Shown: piece by piece, positions 31,286 through 41,100 of the stretch
How positions within the stretch are numbered: the stretch's first letter is position 1
Layout: every line of letters begins with the position of its first letter
Source of the DNA: CAZTCJ01 sp964612085
GTDB lineage: Bacteria; Pseudomonadota; Alphaproteobacteria; JAJFIK01
Direction: 5' to 3'
NCBI GenBank assembly: GCA_964612085.1
Contig: CAZTCJ010000022.1
Location: 1 to 46,928, forward strand
Length of the DNA: 46,928 nucleotides
The notes under the pieces: generated by a model
The model's input: the letters and a program-made list of their open reading frames with translations, nothing else
Told to the model about the DNA's origin: nothing
Databases searched by the model: none
Position numbers and translations under genes: made by a program

Positions 31286-33397
31286 TCAATAGCTTAAGGT
31301 CATATTGAAGAGGACGGAATGATAAAGGTCATCCCTGTCCGAATTGGTGAAGAGATCGTCGAAGCCGTCGCCCGGTTTGAGCGCTGCACCGGACAGCCGG
31401 AACACCAGGTTCTGGATGAAGCGCGGGCGATAGGTGAGGGCGGCGGAGACATCCCAGCCGATCTCCTTGTCGATATCGCCCTGGAGCCGCAAGGCCTCCA
31501 GCGTGGCCGTGTCGTCGAAGCGCAGATTGTTGACGTTCACCGACAGGCGCATCTGAGGCAGCACGTCGAAATCCGCGCCCGCGCCTAAAAGCAAAATGCC
31601 CGGATTGTTGAAGTTCGACTGGCCTTGCTCCTTGGACGAGCGCAGGGCGGGCAGCACGCTGTTGCGCCCTGTCAGGGAGACCGCACGGCTGCCGCCCAGA
31701 AAGGGGATGGACTGACGAATCCAATAGGAGGTATCGGCGCCCGCGATCAGCGGGTTCTCAAAGATCGCATCGAAGCCCGTCTCGGTATTATCGAAAGGAT
31801 CTTCATCGCCTGTGGCATAAAGGCCGGTGAAGCGGATCCGTGTCCAGTTGAAGTCGAAGGACGGCTCGACCGCGGCGAAAAACGCGCTGATATCGGCGGG
31901 CCTGCCCGTGAAGCTGTTGTTCCGGTCCTCGCCGAAAGCGTAATAGGCCGAGGCCGTCAGATTGAGCCGTCCGATCCGTCCGTCCGCGTTATAGCCGAGA
32001 TAGACCACATCGTATTCGCGCGGGCGCAGATCGCCGATGAGCGCGGGCCGCACGGGAAAGCCGTTATCGTCGATCTTGATCTCGTCTTCCCGGTTGCGGT
32101 TGTAGATGGCCGTGACCTGGCTGGTCAGGCCCGGAAACGGAAAATCCTGCCGGTAGAGATTGGCGAGAAAGACGTAATCGGACCGGGGGCGGACGGTCAC
32201 GTCGTTGAGGCCCGAATTAGTGTCTTTCTCCAGCCGCCGGAAGGCCGCCAGATTGTACTGATAGCGGTTGTTGTCCCGGTTGCCGAAGACGCGGACGCCG
32301 AGCTGATTGTCCTGGAACAGAAAGCCCCGGAAATCGGACGAGAACGGCTGGATGCCCGCGCGCACGGAATCGAAATCGTAGCGCTCGGAAACATTGCGGA
32401 TGTGATAATCCACAAAGGCTTCCTGAAGCCCGAGGAACGTGTCCGTGCGCCGATTGCCTTCGCTCGGTTCCACGAACAGGACGCGCAACTCATCGACTGA
32501 TGCATAGTTGATATTGAACACCGGTGTCAGGCGGAACTCCAGATCCTGCGGCTTATAGGCCGTTGAGCCCTGGATCAGCGAGAAACTGGCGATAAAGCTC
32601 TGGGAAAAGAGGAAGCCGTCGCTGGTGCCGAACACATCCAGGCTGCCCGGATCGTTCGTCGTCTGAACGCCGACGGGCACGGGGAAGGAGCGGGGCTCTA
32701 TCACCGTGTCGGAGATGAGCGCGAGCGCAAAGAACCAGTCGTCGGTGCCGAAGATCGGGCGGTCGCCTTTGAGCGTGTTCTGATTATAGGGATCCCACCA
32801 GCGTTCGTTGACGCCCAGCGCTTCCACCAGCCGCCAGCGGTCCGGCACGGGCAGGATACCATCCGGAAATTCGCCTGCGGAAACAGGGGCTGGCGGCGGC
32901 GCGATGGGCGCGCGCTGCTGGGGCCGGGCATCCGGTTCGCCGCGCCGTCCAGGCCGGCGGCGTCTGCGGAAGGGCTCCTCGGGCTGCGTGCCTGCGTCTT
33001 CTTCGGATTGTTCCGGGTTTTCCTCCTGGCCCAGAACGCTAGAGACGCAATAGGCCGGATGGGTGCCGAACAGGGGCCGCTGGCGGGCGGCCTGGCGGCG
33101 CACCGCCGGGTCCTTCCAGACCCAAGTGAGCCCCGCCACGTCGAAACTCTCCACAGGGACGGATGCCGCCTCCGGGCGCGGTTGTGCAGCAGGCTGAACA
33201 GGGGCGGACGTCACGTCCAGCGCCATGCGCAAGGGCAGGGCGATGGGATCTTCGCCCCTCATTTCGGTCCACAGACCGGGCGCTTCGTCGAGCGTGACCT
33301 TGAGAGCCTCGGAAGCCGGGCCGTGTCCGCAGGCGGACGCCATGACGCCGGTCAAGGCGAGCAGGGCGGCTGTTCTGGTCCGGCTGGCGCGCATCAT
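31286..33397 (-). CDS. Outer-membrane beta-barrel with lipoprotein-like signal
   Basis: 703 residues from ATG 33397, right after the stop of the preceding gene; the frame to 33571 overlaps that gene and is not the start. The signal LLALTGVMASAC gives a possible lipid-carrying Cys23. A linker rich in Arg and Pro (PFRRRRRPGRRGEPDARPQQ) follows, then about 480 residues of alternating beta strands with aromatic girdles, for example FRLTPVFNINYASVDELRV, RYQYNLAAFRRLEKDTNSG and LNLTASAYYAFGEDRNNSF. It ends SVLFNMTLSY, a barrel-type aromatic C-terminus. I do not recognise a named family. In position it replaces the MtrB/PioB-type porin of known electron conduits, but it lacks a clear similarity to them. 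Confidence 0.8.
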   Translation of the reverse strand: MMRASRTRTAALLALTGVMASACGHGPASEALKVTLDEAPGLWTEMRGEDPIALPLRMALDVTSAPVQPAAQPRPEAASVPVESFDVAGLTWVWKDPAVRRQAARQRPLFGTHPAYCVSSVLGQEENPEQSEEDAGTQPEEPFRRRRRPGRRGEPDARPQQRAPIAPPPAPVSAGEFPDGILPVPDRWRLVEALGVNERWWDPYNQNTLKGDRPIFGTDDWFFALALISDTVIEPRSFPVPVGVQTTNDPGSLDVFGTSDGFLFSQSFIASFSLIQGSTAYKPQDLEFRLTPVFNINYASVDELRVLFVEPSEGNRRTDTFLGLQEAFVDYHIRNVSERYDFDSVRAGIQPFSSDFRGFLFQDNQLGVRVFGNRDNNRYQYNLAAFRRLEKDTNSGLNDVTVRPRSDYVFLANLYRQDFPFPGLTSQVTAIYNRNREDEIKIDDNGFPVRPALIGDLRPREYDVVYLGYNADGRIGRLNLTASAYYAFGEDRNNSFTGRPADISAFFAAVEPSFDFNWTRIRFTGLYATGDEDPFDNTETGFDAIFENPLIAGADTSYWIRQSIPFLGGSRAVSLTGRNSVLPALRSSKEQGQSNFNNPGILLLGAGADFDVLPQMRLSVNVNNLRFDDTATLEALRLQGDIDKEIGWDVSAALTYRPRFIQNLVFRLSGAALKPGDGFDDLFTNSDRDDLYHSVLFNMTLSY

Positions 33398-33398
33398 G

Positions 33399-35495
33399 TC
33401 ATTTGCCCTGACACACATTCTGCTCGTCGGAGCCGACGAACGGGTTGAACGGACAATTGACGTAGCGCAGGCGGATCGGTTCTCCGTTAACACTGACGGT
33501 GATGCGGTCGGCCCTGATCGCCGAGGGCGCGTTGTTGATGGTGCCGAGCCCTTGTCCCGCACGGTGCACACCCAGGAAGGAGATCATGTCGTCCTGGTCG
33601 ATGCCGTCGCCCGAGACGCCGATGGCGCCCACAAGCTCCGTGCCCCGATAGATCGGCACGCTGCCGGGAAAGATCTGGATGCCGTTCTGCAGCCGGTTCT
33701 GGGCTGGGATCACGCCCGGAATATCGGGCACGAACGAACAGCGCCCGCGCGTGTCCATCGCACCGCCCCCGCCGCCCATCAGCCCGTCATAGACGAAGCC
33801 GATATGTTGCGCGAGATTGCCGATCACCAGCGCATCCTGCAGGCCGGTGGCGAAAATGCTCCACTCGTTGAAGGGCCGCGACAAAGGACCGTTGTCCGTG
33901 CCCCGCTCGCCATCGGGAAAGAAGGGGCGGGAGAGATTGCCGCCGGAGCGGTCGGCGAAGGCCACCGTGCCGGTGAGTGCGGCCGGATCGTTCAGAAAGG
34001 TCCGGACCCGGTCCACAAAATCCGAGACCATCGGATCGGGAACGGCCATACCGCCATTGAGCGCCGGATTGACCGTCGCGCCGAGCAAATCGTCCGCCGC
34101 CGCCGCGTTGGAGAAAAAGGCTGCCGTCCGGGCTTTCTGCAAGGAAACATCGATGCCGAAGATCGGCGCATCGGGCCCGCGCACCATGCCGAGCACGGCC
34201 CCATGGGTATCGACCACCGAAATGGTCACCTGGGCGCGGCTGTTCAGGGGCTGGCGGATCTGGGCCCGGGCGTCGCGCATGACGCCGAAGGCCTCTTCGA
34301 GCACGCGGCGCACTTCCGCTTCCGTCAAGGGCTGGGCCACGGCGGCGCCGTCGGTGCCGCCGCGCGGCGCAAACCGGTTGAGGCCCGAGCCGTCCGTCAG
34401 CACATAGATTTCGTCATCGGCGAATTCCGCCGGGGCGGCGGGCCGGATACCGGAGGCTTCTGCCCCGTAAGCCTGGCCCGCGAGCACGGTTGGGCCGCCC
34501 GCGCCGTAATAGCCCGGCACCTCGATCAGCGCGCCGGATACGCCGTCAAGCACGTCGAAGGCGCGCGCGTCTCGCGGTTTGGTCTGAAGCGCGTTCTTGC
34601 CCTTGTCGGTGAAGCGCAGTGATGTTCCGTCCACGGTGATACGGTCGGCCTGGATCTTGTTGCGCGGCGCGAAGCCGAACGAGCCCGCCACGGCGATCAG
34701 TTCTTCCGCGTCCGTATCCTCATTGAGCACATTATCGTCGAAGCCGTAATCCGCATCCGCCGAGACGCCGATCCCGCCGACCACGACGCCGTCGATGTAA
34801 AGGGGCAGGCCGCCCGGATCGGCGGACAGGCCCAAGGGCGCGCGTTTCGGGCCGATGGTGACCGTGCCGCCCGGATCGAAGCGGGTATTGAGGTCGGAAC
34901 AGGGCAGTTGGCTCAACTGCACGCCGAACAGCGGCCCGCTTTCAAGCCCGATAGTGGCGGGGCTCGGCGGGAAATGTTCCTGGACGATCATGCTGGCGGT
35001 CCGGGTGCTGAAGGCATTGCCCGCCGAGGAGAGATAAGCGCCCGTCAGCGCCTTGGAGATCGCGGCGAGCGCCCGGGGCACGAGAATGCCTTGCGCACCC
35101 AGATTGCCGGCGGCGAAGCCCGGCGGCAGCATGGGGCCATCGAGCGTGCCGGGCGGCAGGGGGCCTTGATCGGCCGCCGGTCCGGGCCGGACGCGGGTGG
35201 AGAGCGTCGCGCCGGTCATCCGGAAGACCGCGAGCACATTGCCGACCCGGTCCACCACCGCGATGGTGGCGGCCTCGCCGCGCGCTTCGGCCTCCTCGAC
35301 AGCCTGCGCCAAAACCTGTTTCACGTCGTCCACGGACAGATTGCGCTCTTCCGGCGCGTCGAGTGGCCCGATGCTGGCGACCGCGACGGGCGCGGTGCTG
35401 GCGCCCTGGCCCGATCCGCCGTCCTCGCCGCCGCAGCCCGCCAGCGCCAGGCTGAGCGCGGCAATTGGGAAAAGCGTATGGCCGCGCCGTGTCAT
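33399..35495 (-). CDS. Lipoprotein with two GlcG/HbpS-like haem-binding domains
   Basis: 698 residues. The signal LFPIAALSLALAGC gives a lipidated Cys21. Two related domains follow: the first begins near 53 (SVDDVKQVLAQAVEEAEARG, then TIAVVDRVGNVLAVFRM), the second near 398 (LTEAEVRRVLEEAFGVMRDA, then TISVVDTHGAVLGMVRG). Both show the GlcG/HbpS pattern of a helix, a beta strand with VVD, and the later segment SLQKARTAAFF or VPRALAAISKALTG. HbpS-type proteins bind or degrade haem. A duplicated, lipid-anchored form encoded with a barrel and a decaheme protein could deliver or scavenge haem for this system. It overlaps the upstream small gene by four bases. Confidence 0.85.
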   Translation of the reverse strand: MTRRGHTLFPIAALSLALAGCGGEDGGSGQGASTAPVAVASIGPLDAPEERNLSVDDVKQVLAQAVEEAEARGEAATIAVVDRVGNVLAVFRMTGATLSTRVRPGPAADQGPLPPGTLDGPMLPPGFAAGNLGAQGILVPRALAAISKALTGAYLSSAGNAFSTRTASMIVQEHFPPSPATIGLESGPLFGVQLSQLPCSDLNTRFDPGGTVTIGPKRAPLGLSADPGGLPLYIDGVVVGGIGVSADADYGFDDNVLNEDTDAEELIAVAGSFGFAPRNKIQADRITVDGTSLRFTDKGKNALQTKPRDARAFDVLDGVSGALIEVPGYYGAGGPTVLAGQAYGAEASGIRPAAPAEFADDEIYVLTDGSGLNRFAPRGGTDGAAVAQPLTEAEVRRVLEEAFGVMRDARAQIRQPLNSRAQVTISVVDTHGAVLGMVRGPDAPIFGIDVSLQKARTAAFFSNAAAADDLLGATVNPALNGGMAVPDPMVSDFVDRVRTFLNDPAALTGTVAFADRSGGNLSRPFFPDGERGTDNGPLSRPFNEWSIFATGLQDALVIGNLAQHIGFVYDGLMGGGGGAMDTRGRCSFVPDIPGVIPAQNRLQNGIQIFPGSVPIYRGTELVGAIGVSGDGIDQDDMISFLGVHRAGQGLGTINNAPSAIRADRITVSVNGEPIRLRYVNCPFNPFVGSDEQNVCQGK

Positions 35496-35944
35496 GGGGT
35501 GCGCCGCTCCACCGTGAATTCGCCGCTCAGTTCCTCGGTTTCCGTGCGGATCACCAGCACGACGGTCAAGGGAAACGAGACGCCATCAAGCGCTTCGTTC
35601 AGGATTTTGAAGGTGACCACACCGTTGCGCGCCCGGAAGCCGGTGTCTGCCAGTGTGTCTTTGTCGCCGTTCCACGGTATGAAATATCCGTTTGCGGTAC
35701 GATGCAGCAGGGTGCCGTTGCCATGGCTTTTGAGGATCACATGGGTCGAGACGATCGGGCCGGACGGCGCGATCACGGCCTTGGACAGGCCGATGGCGCC
35801 GCTTCCGGACACTCTGGCCGGCGACAGGGGCGCGCCCGGCGGGCCAAGCCGCTCAATCGCATTCTGCAAGGCAAAGGCGGGCGCCCACGCCAAACCGGCG
35901 GCCAGAGCACTTGCAAGGATCAATGGGCGGACGGAACCGGTCAT
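35492..35944 (-). CDS. Small exported protein of unknown function
   Basis: 150 residues from ATG 35944, which follows CTGGGG; the extension to 35983 is unlikely. Signal peptide: LILASALAAGLAWAPAFAL. The remainder is beta-rich, with SGSGAIGLSKAVIAPSGPIV and NGVVTFKILNEALDGVSFP. I recognise no family. It heads the four-gene operon that encodes the HbpS-like lipoprotein, the barrel and the decaheme cytochrome, and its end overlaps the next gene (ATGA), so it is co-translated with them. Confidence 0.75.
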   Translation of the reverse strand: MTGSVRPLILASALAAGLAWAPAFALQNAIERLGPPGAPLSPARVSGSGAIGLSKAVIAPSGPIVSTHVILKSHGNGTLLHRTANGYFIPWNGDKDTLADTGFRARNGVVTFKILNEALDGVSFPLTVVLVIRTETEELSGEFTVERRTP

Positions 35945-36325
35945 GACGGTATCCCCAGGCCATAAAGCGCCTGTTTTCCTCATGAAAGTTGTCGGCGCTG
36001 GACCGGCCGGACACTGTATGATTGCGGCGGAGACTGACGATCCTTAAAACGTCCCCATACCGAATCATCCGACCGAATCACCTGCCACGCACGGAGTATA
36101 CTAAAGACAGGCAGATGGCTTCGACCGGATCGTTCCGCAGCAGCCCTAAAGCCCGTTCTGCTTCCAGGAAACCGTAGGCAGCGCGCCCTTGGAAAGACTT
36201 TTGAAAGTTTTGTGGATGTCCTAGACGGATAATTCCGGCCGCTGCAAAGGGCCATATTTGCGACGGAACCGCCTTTCCATTCGTTCGGCTAAGGAGTACG
36301 GTCTGCCGAGACTCGGGAGTATTTC
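35945..36325. promoter_or_regulatory. Divergent promoter region between cytochrome and TPS operons
   Basis: 381 bases between two divergent operons. ACCGAATCA occurs twice as a direct repeat at 36059-36067 and 36072-36080, a 13-base period that could be a regulator site. The self-complementary AGTATACT at 36095-36102 offers a TATACT -10 on either strand, but no matching -35 is clear. A rightward candidate TTTTGT/TAATTC pair lies near 36213-36240. No gene is visible. Confidence 0.4.
36059..36080. repeat. Direct repeat ACCGAATCA, two copies
   Basis: Two exact nine-base copies, 13 bases apart, in the divergent control region of the cytochrome and TPS operons. The spacing is slightly more than one DNA turn and could suit a response regulator. 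The role is inferred from position only. Confidence 0.35.
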
Positions 36326-38089
36326 GTGGGACGTCGAATCATGAGCGCTGGACGGATCGGGGAACCGCAACGCGCCCGCTTATCCAGATTGGGCATTCTC
36401 TGTGGTCTGGCTGTTGGATTGATGGCCGGCGGCTTCAGCCTGTCCGCCCCGGCCCATGCCCAGGTGCAAAGCGACCAGCTCGGACCGGCGACGGAGCCCG
36501 ATCTGCGGCTGCGCCAGCGGGACGACCGGCGGCTCGACCGGGACGTGCCAGCGATCACGGTGCCGGATTCCGCGCCGTCGAGCCCGCCCACGGGCAGTGA
36601 GTCCGTCACATTCGGCCTGCTTACCCTGACCGTCCGGGGCTCGACCATCTATTCGGAAGCGGAACTTCGGGAGTATTACGCCCCGCTTCTCGGCACCACG
36701 GTGCGGCTGACGGATCTTTACAATGTGGCCGCCGCCATCCAGGCCCGCTACCGGGAAGACGGCTACTTCCTGACCCGCGTCTTCGTGCCCGCACAGAGGA
36801 TCGAAAGCGGCGCGTTCGAGTTGCGGGTTGTCGAAGGCTATATCAGCAAAGTGGAAATCGACGGCGAGGAGCGTGGCGCGCACCGTCTCGTGCGCGGCTA
36901 TCTGGAAAAGGCGATCGCCGAGCGGCCGCTGAGGCTCAAGACGCTTGAGCGCTATCTGTTGCTGGCCAACGACAATCCGGGCGTCGTCGTTTCGATCCTG
37001 CTGCGCAAGGATCCAGAGGCCACGGGCGCCGCCATCCTGGTGGCGCAAGTGAGCCGCAAGACCGTCGGCCTGCGCTTGAGCGTGGACAATCAGGGCTCGG
37101 TCTTTACCGGGCGGGATACGGTGACGGCGGGGGCGCGCTATCAGGCGCTGACCAGCGCCGGGGACGAGATCGGTATCACCACCATCATCAGCAACCCTTT
37201 CGACGGGCCGGGCAATGGCGCGGTGCAGCTTTCGGGCGGCCTGACCATGGGGCTCGAGGGCTTGCGTTTGCGCGGGCTGGTGACCCTGGGCGCGTCCCGG
37301 CCGTCCTTCACGCTTTCGGACGCCGATGTGACCAGCGAATCCGTGTTCGCGCGGGTGGGGCTCAGCTATCCGTTCAAGCGCAGCCGGGACCTCAGTATCT
37401 ATGGCGAGGCGGCGGTCGAATGGCTCAATACGGACACCAATGTTCTGGAAACGCCCTTTTCCCGTGACCGGATCCGGGTGGCGGCGCTGTCGGGCCGGAT
37501 CGAATGGATGGACCGGCTGAAAGGCCGGGGCGGGGCGGAGATCGAGGTCCGGCGCGGGCTGCCGGTGCTCAATCATACGCAGGAAGACGATGTGCTGGTC
37601 TCCCGCGCGGACGCCTCCGGCGAGTTCACCACCGTGCGCGCCGGGCTGTCGCGCCGCCAGGATCTGTCGCGCTCCTGGTCGATCCAGGCGGATGTGGCTG
37701 GGCAGATGGCGTTCAACGATGTGCTGTCGGGCGAGGAATTCACCGCGGGCGGACGGGTTTTCGGACGCGGCTACAATCAGGCGGAAGTCTCCGGCGACCA
37801 TGGCGTCGGCGCCGCGCTTGAGCTGCGCTACAGCCAGCTCGTGGACCGGAACTGGCTCGACGCTTATCAGGCCTTCACCTTCGTGGATTTCGGCAAGGCC
37901 TGGGAGCGCGGCGCGGCCGATGAAGGCGCCCTGGTGTCCGCTGGCGTGGGCGTGCGGGCCAGCGCGGCCGAAACCCTGTTCCTGGAGTTTCTGCTGTCTA
38001 AACCCTTGTCGCGCGACACCATTCGCGGCGGCGATCAGGGTGGCGGCCGGGGGCCGCAGGCGCTGGTGCGTGTGACCGGCGATTTTTAA
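36326..38089 (+). CDS. TpsB outer-membrane transporter (ShlB/FhaC family)
   Basis: 587 residues starting with GTG 36326, which follows CGGGAG; ATG 36341 is the alternative. A signal peptide ends near PAHAQ, followed by an Arg/Asp-rich linker. POTRA domains are visible in VRGSTIYSEAELREYYAPLLG and LYNVAAAIQARYREDGYFLT, then FVPAQRIESGAFELRVVEGYI. The 16-strand barrel follows, with VDNQGSVFTGRDTVTAG and the TpsB motif FGRGYNQAEVSGDHGVG (in FhaC the VRGY-type loop motif). It ends VRVTGDF. It exports the large TpsA encoded 13 bases downstream across the outer membrane. Confidence 0.93.
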   Translation: MGRRIMSAGRIGEPQRARLSRLGILCGLAVGLMAGGFSLSAPAHAQVQSDQLGPATEPDLRLRQRDDRRLDRDVPAITVPDSAPSSPPTGSESVTFGLLTLTVRGSTIYSEAELREYYAPLLGTTVRLTDLYNVAAAIQARYREDGYFLTRVFVPAQRIESGAFELRVVEGYISKVEIDGEERGAHRLVRGYLEKAIAERPLRLKTLERYLLLANDNPGVVVSILLRKDPEATGAAILVAQVSRKTVGLRLSVDNQGSVFTGRDTVTAGARYQALTSAGDEIGITTIISNPFDGPGNGAVQLSGGLTMGLEGLRLRGLVTLGASRPSFTLSDADVTSESVFARVGLSYPFKRSRDLSIYGEAAVEWLNTDTNVLETPFSRDRIRVAALSGRIEWMDRLKGRGGAEIEVRRGLPVLNHTQEDDVLVSRADASGEFTTVRAGLSRRQDLSRSWSIQADVAGQMAFNDVLSGEEFTAGGRVFGRGYNQAEVSGDHGVGAALELRYSQLVDRNWLDAYQAFTFVDFGKAWERGAADEGALVSAGVGVRASAAETLFLEFLLSKPLSRDTIRGGDQGGGRGPQALVRVTGDF

Positions 38090-38102
38090 AAGGCGGGTAC
38101 GG

Positions 38103-41100
38103 ATGATGATCGAGGCACGGACCGCAAAAGGATCCTTTTCCAAGATGCGCCTGCTGTGGGCCGGTGCGTCCGTCCTGGCGCTGAACGCCGGCTGGGGCAT
38201 GGCGCCCGCGCTCGCCGGACCGCAGGATGGCCAGGTCGTGCAAGGCCGGGCCTCGATCAAGACGCAGGGCCAGACCACCACCATCCGCCAGAACAGCAAG
38301 AAAGCCATCATCACCTGGGATGATTTCGATATCGGCGCGGGCGAGCGGGTCGATTTCGATCAGCCCTCGAAGAAAGCCATCACGCTCAACCGGGTGACCG
38401 GGGACAGCCGCTCGGACATCGACGGGACGCTGACGGCCAAGGGCTCCGTCTGGCTCGTCAACCCCAATGGCGTGATGATCGGTCCCAATGCGCGGATCGA
38501 CGTCCATGGCGTGGTGGCGACGACGGCGGATATTCGGGACAGTGATTTTCTCGACGGCCGCTATGATTTCACCAAGCCGTCCGCCAATCCGAACGCGGAA
38601 GTGGTCAATGCCGGCACGATCACGCTGGGCGATCATGGGCTGGCCGCGCTCGTCGCGCCCCACGCCCGCAATGACGGGGTGATCGAAGGCCGGTTCGCCC
38701 GCGTCGCCGTGGGCGGTGCGGAGACCTTCTCCCTCGATCTCCATGGGGACGGCCTCATGTGGTTCGCGATCGAAGATCCCGCGGCCATGGCGGAAGGAGA
38801 CGGCACTCGGCTTGCCGCCAATAGCGGCACGATCGACGTGCCAGGCGGCCGTGTGCTGATGACGGCGGGTGCGGCGGCCGATGTGGTCGGCGATGTGATC
38901 AACACGGACGGTGTGATCGCGGCAAGGAGCGTGCGCCAGCAGGACGGCGTCATCGTGCTCGACGGCAGCGGCGCGGGCGGCGTGAATGTCGCCGGCACCC
39001 TCGATGTCTCAGGCGCGGACGAAGGTACGGCCGGCGGCACCTTGTCCGTGCTCGGCGACACCGTGACGCTCGAACCTCAGGCCAGACTGTCCGCTTCCGG
39101 ACCGGCGGGCGGCGGCGCGATCAAGATCGGCGGCGCCCTTCAGGGGCAGGGGCCGGAGCCCAACGCGGTTTTCACCACCATCAAGGCGGGCGCTGAGATC
39201 GAGGCGGACGCCACGGATACGGGCGATGGCGGCGAGGTCATTGTCTGGGCCGACGATCATACCCAGTATGAAGGCGCCATCAGCGCGCGCGGCGGCCCGA
39301 ACGGCGGCGACGGCGGCTTTGTCGAGGTTTCCGGCAAGCAGAGTTTCGTCTTCGCCGGACCGGTCGATGCGGGCGCGCCCCAAGGCAATCTGGGGACGCT
39401 GCTGCTCGATCCGATCGTTCTGACCATCACGGAAGGGGCGGAGGCGGACAATGCCGACGGGCTGGTGGACAATCCCGGCGGCGATCCGACCGTTACGGTG
39501 GATCCTGCCGATCCGCCTACGACCGCGTCGCTGACCAATGACGCGGTTCAGGCGGTCGCCGCCAATCTGATCATCACGGCCCAGGACCTGACGGTCGATG
39601 CGCCGCTCGTTTTCACCTCGCCCGAAACCCAGCAATTTATCGGCCTGATCGGCACCAGCAGTCTGACCGTCAACCAGCCGATCACCTTGCAAAGCGGTAT
39701 CGCCGCGCTTGCCCTGCGCGCGACGGGACAAAGCGGCCAGTTGACCGTCAATGCGCCGATCAACTGGATCGCCAATGGCGCCAGCGATCTCGATGGCGGC
39801 ACCGGCAATGTGCTGTTGACGGGCTCGTTCATCGATCTTCAGGAGACGGTCACGGTCGGCCCCAACCAGCGCATTCTGGTGACCAGCGATCCGTTCAGTC
39901 AGCTTCCGGTCGGCGGCTCCGCCGGGTTCATCAGCAATACGGGGCTCAATCAGTTGCGCGCCGTTTCTGGGCCCGGCGGCGATCAGATCGGGCCGGTGAT
40001 CGAAATCGGCACGACGCGCCTCAGCCAGGATCCCACCCTGGTCAATCAGGTTCTGGAATCCTTCGTACCCGACGAAACAGTGAACTTCATCCAGGTCGAC
40101 AGCCTCAGCCTGCCCGGGATCGAGACCGCGCCGGGCTCCGGCGTTTTCGTCAACCGTTCCTTGCGTATCTGGGCACAGAGCGATGTGTTGGTGACGGGCG
40201 TCAATAGTGCGCCCGAGGATACCGTCCTGTTCCGGACCGCTCCGAACACCTTGACGTTCGACAATGTCAATTTCACCGCACAGGAACTGTCGGTCTTCCC
40301 GGCGACGGCTCTTGCCTTTCAAGGCTTGAATACCATCACCGTGGATAAGCTGACCCTGCTTTATGGTCTCGATGGGAATTATGTCCTGGGCCGGGCCGCG
40401 CTGCCCGGTGAGACGGCGGTGAGTTTGGCGCCATTCAATCTGATCGATGCTGAGCTCACGGAGCTGGTGATCGACGGGCTGGTGATCGACGGCGCCAATG
40501 TGAACGCTTTCGGGAGCACCGATCAGCTTCTCTTCTCCGCGCCCCAGTTCGAGTTCGCCGATGACGGCAGCGGCACGGGTAATTTTGTGCCCGTGCCGGT
40601 CGATTTCGCCTTTCTCACTGTCGAGGGCGCGGCGTCCAGCCTGCCGCTTTTCTCGATCGACGGTTACGATACGGTGACGGTCGATGCGCCGCTGACGGCG
40701 GCGGCGCCGAACGGCAGCACCGTGAGCATCACGCTTTTGGGCCGGGAGGGCAGTCTCAGCCAGGGCGGTGCCCTGATCGTGACGGCCGCGGGCGAGTTGA
40801 TCATTGGCGAGACGGTCTTTTCCGGCTTTCAGCCCACGGTTGATCTCGCCGTCGATGCCTTCCAGGATATCGTTTTGAACGGCTTGGTGGATGTGAAAGG
40901 CAATGCCAGCTTCACAGCCCAGGGCGGGGCTCTGACGGGTCAGGACGACTTGCTGGTCGGCGGCGATCTCGCCATGACCGCGTTTGGCGTGCTCGACTGG
41001 ATCTTCACCGGCGATGCGGCGATTGCCGTGGGCGGCAACGCGGATTTCGCCACCCAATCGGTCATGTCCTTTTCCGATCAGGGCCAGGGCGGCAATCCGG

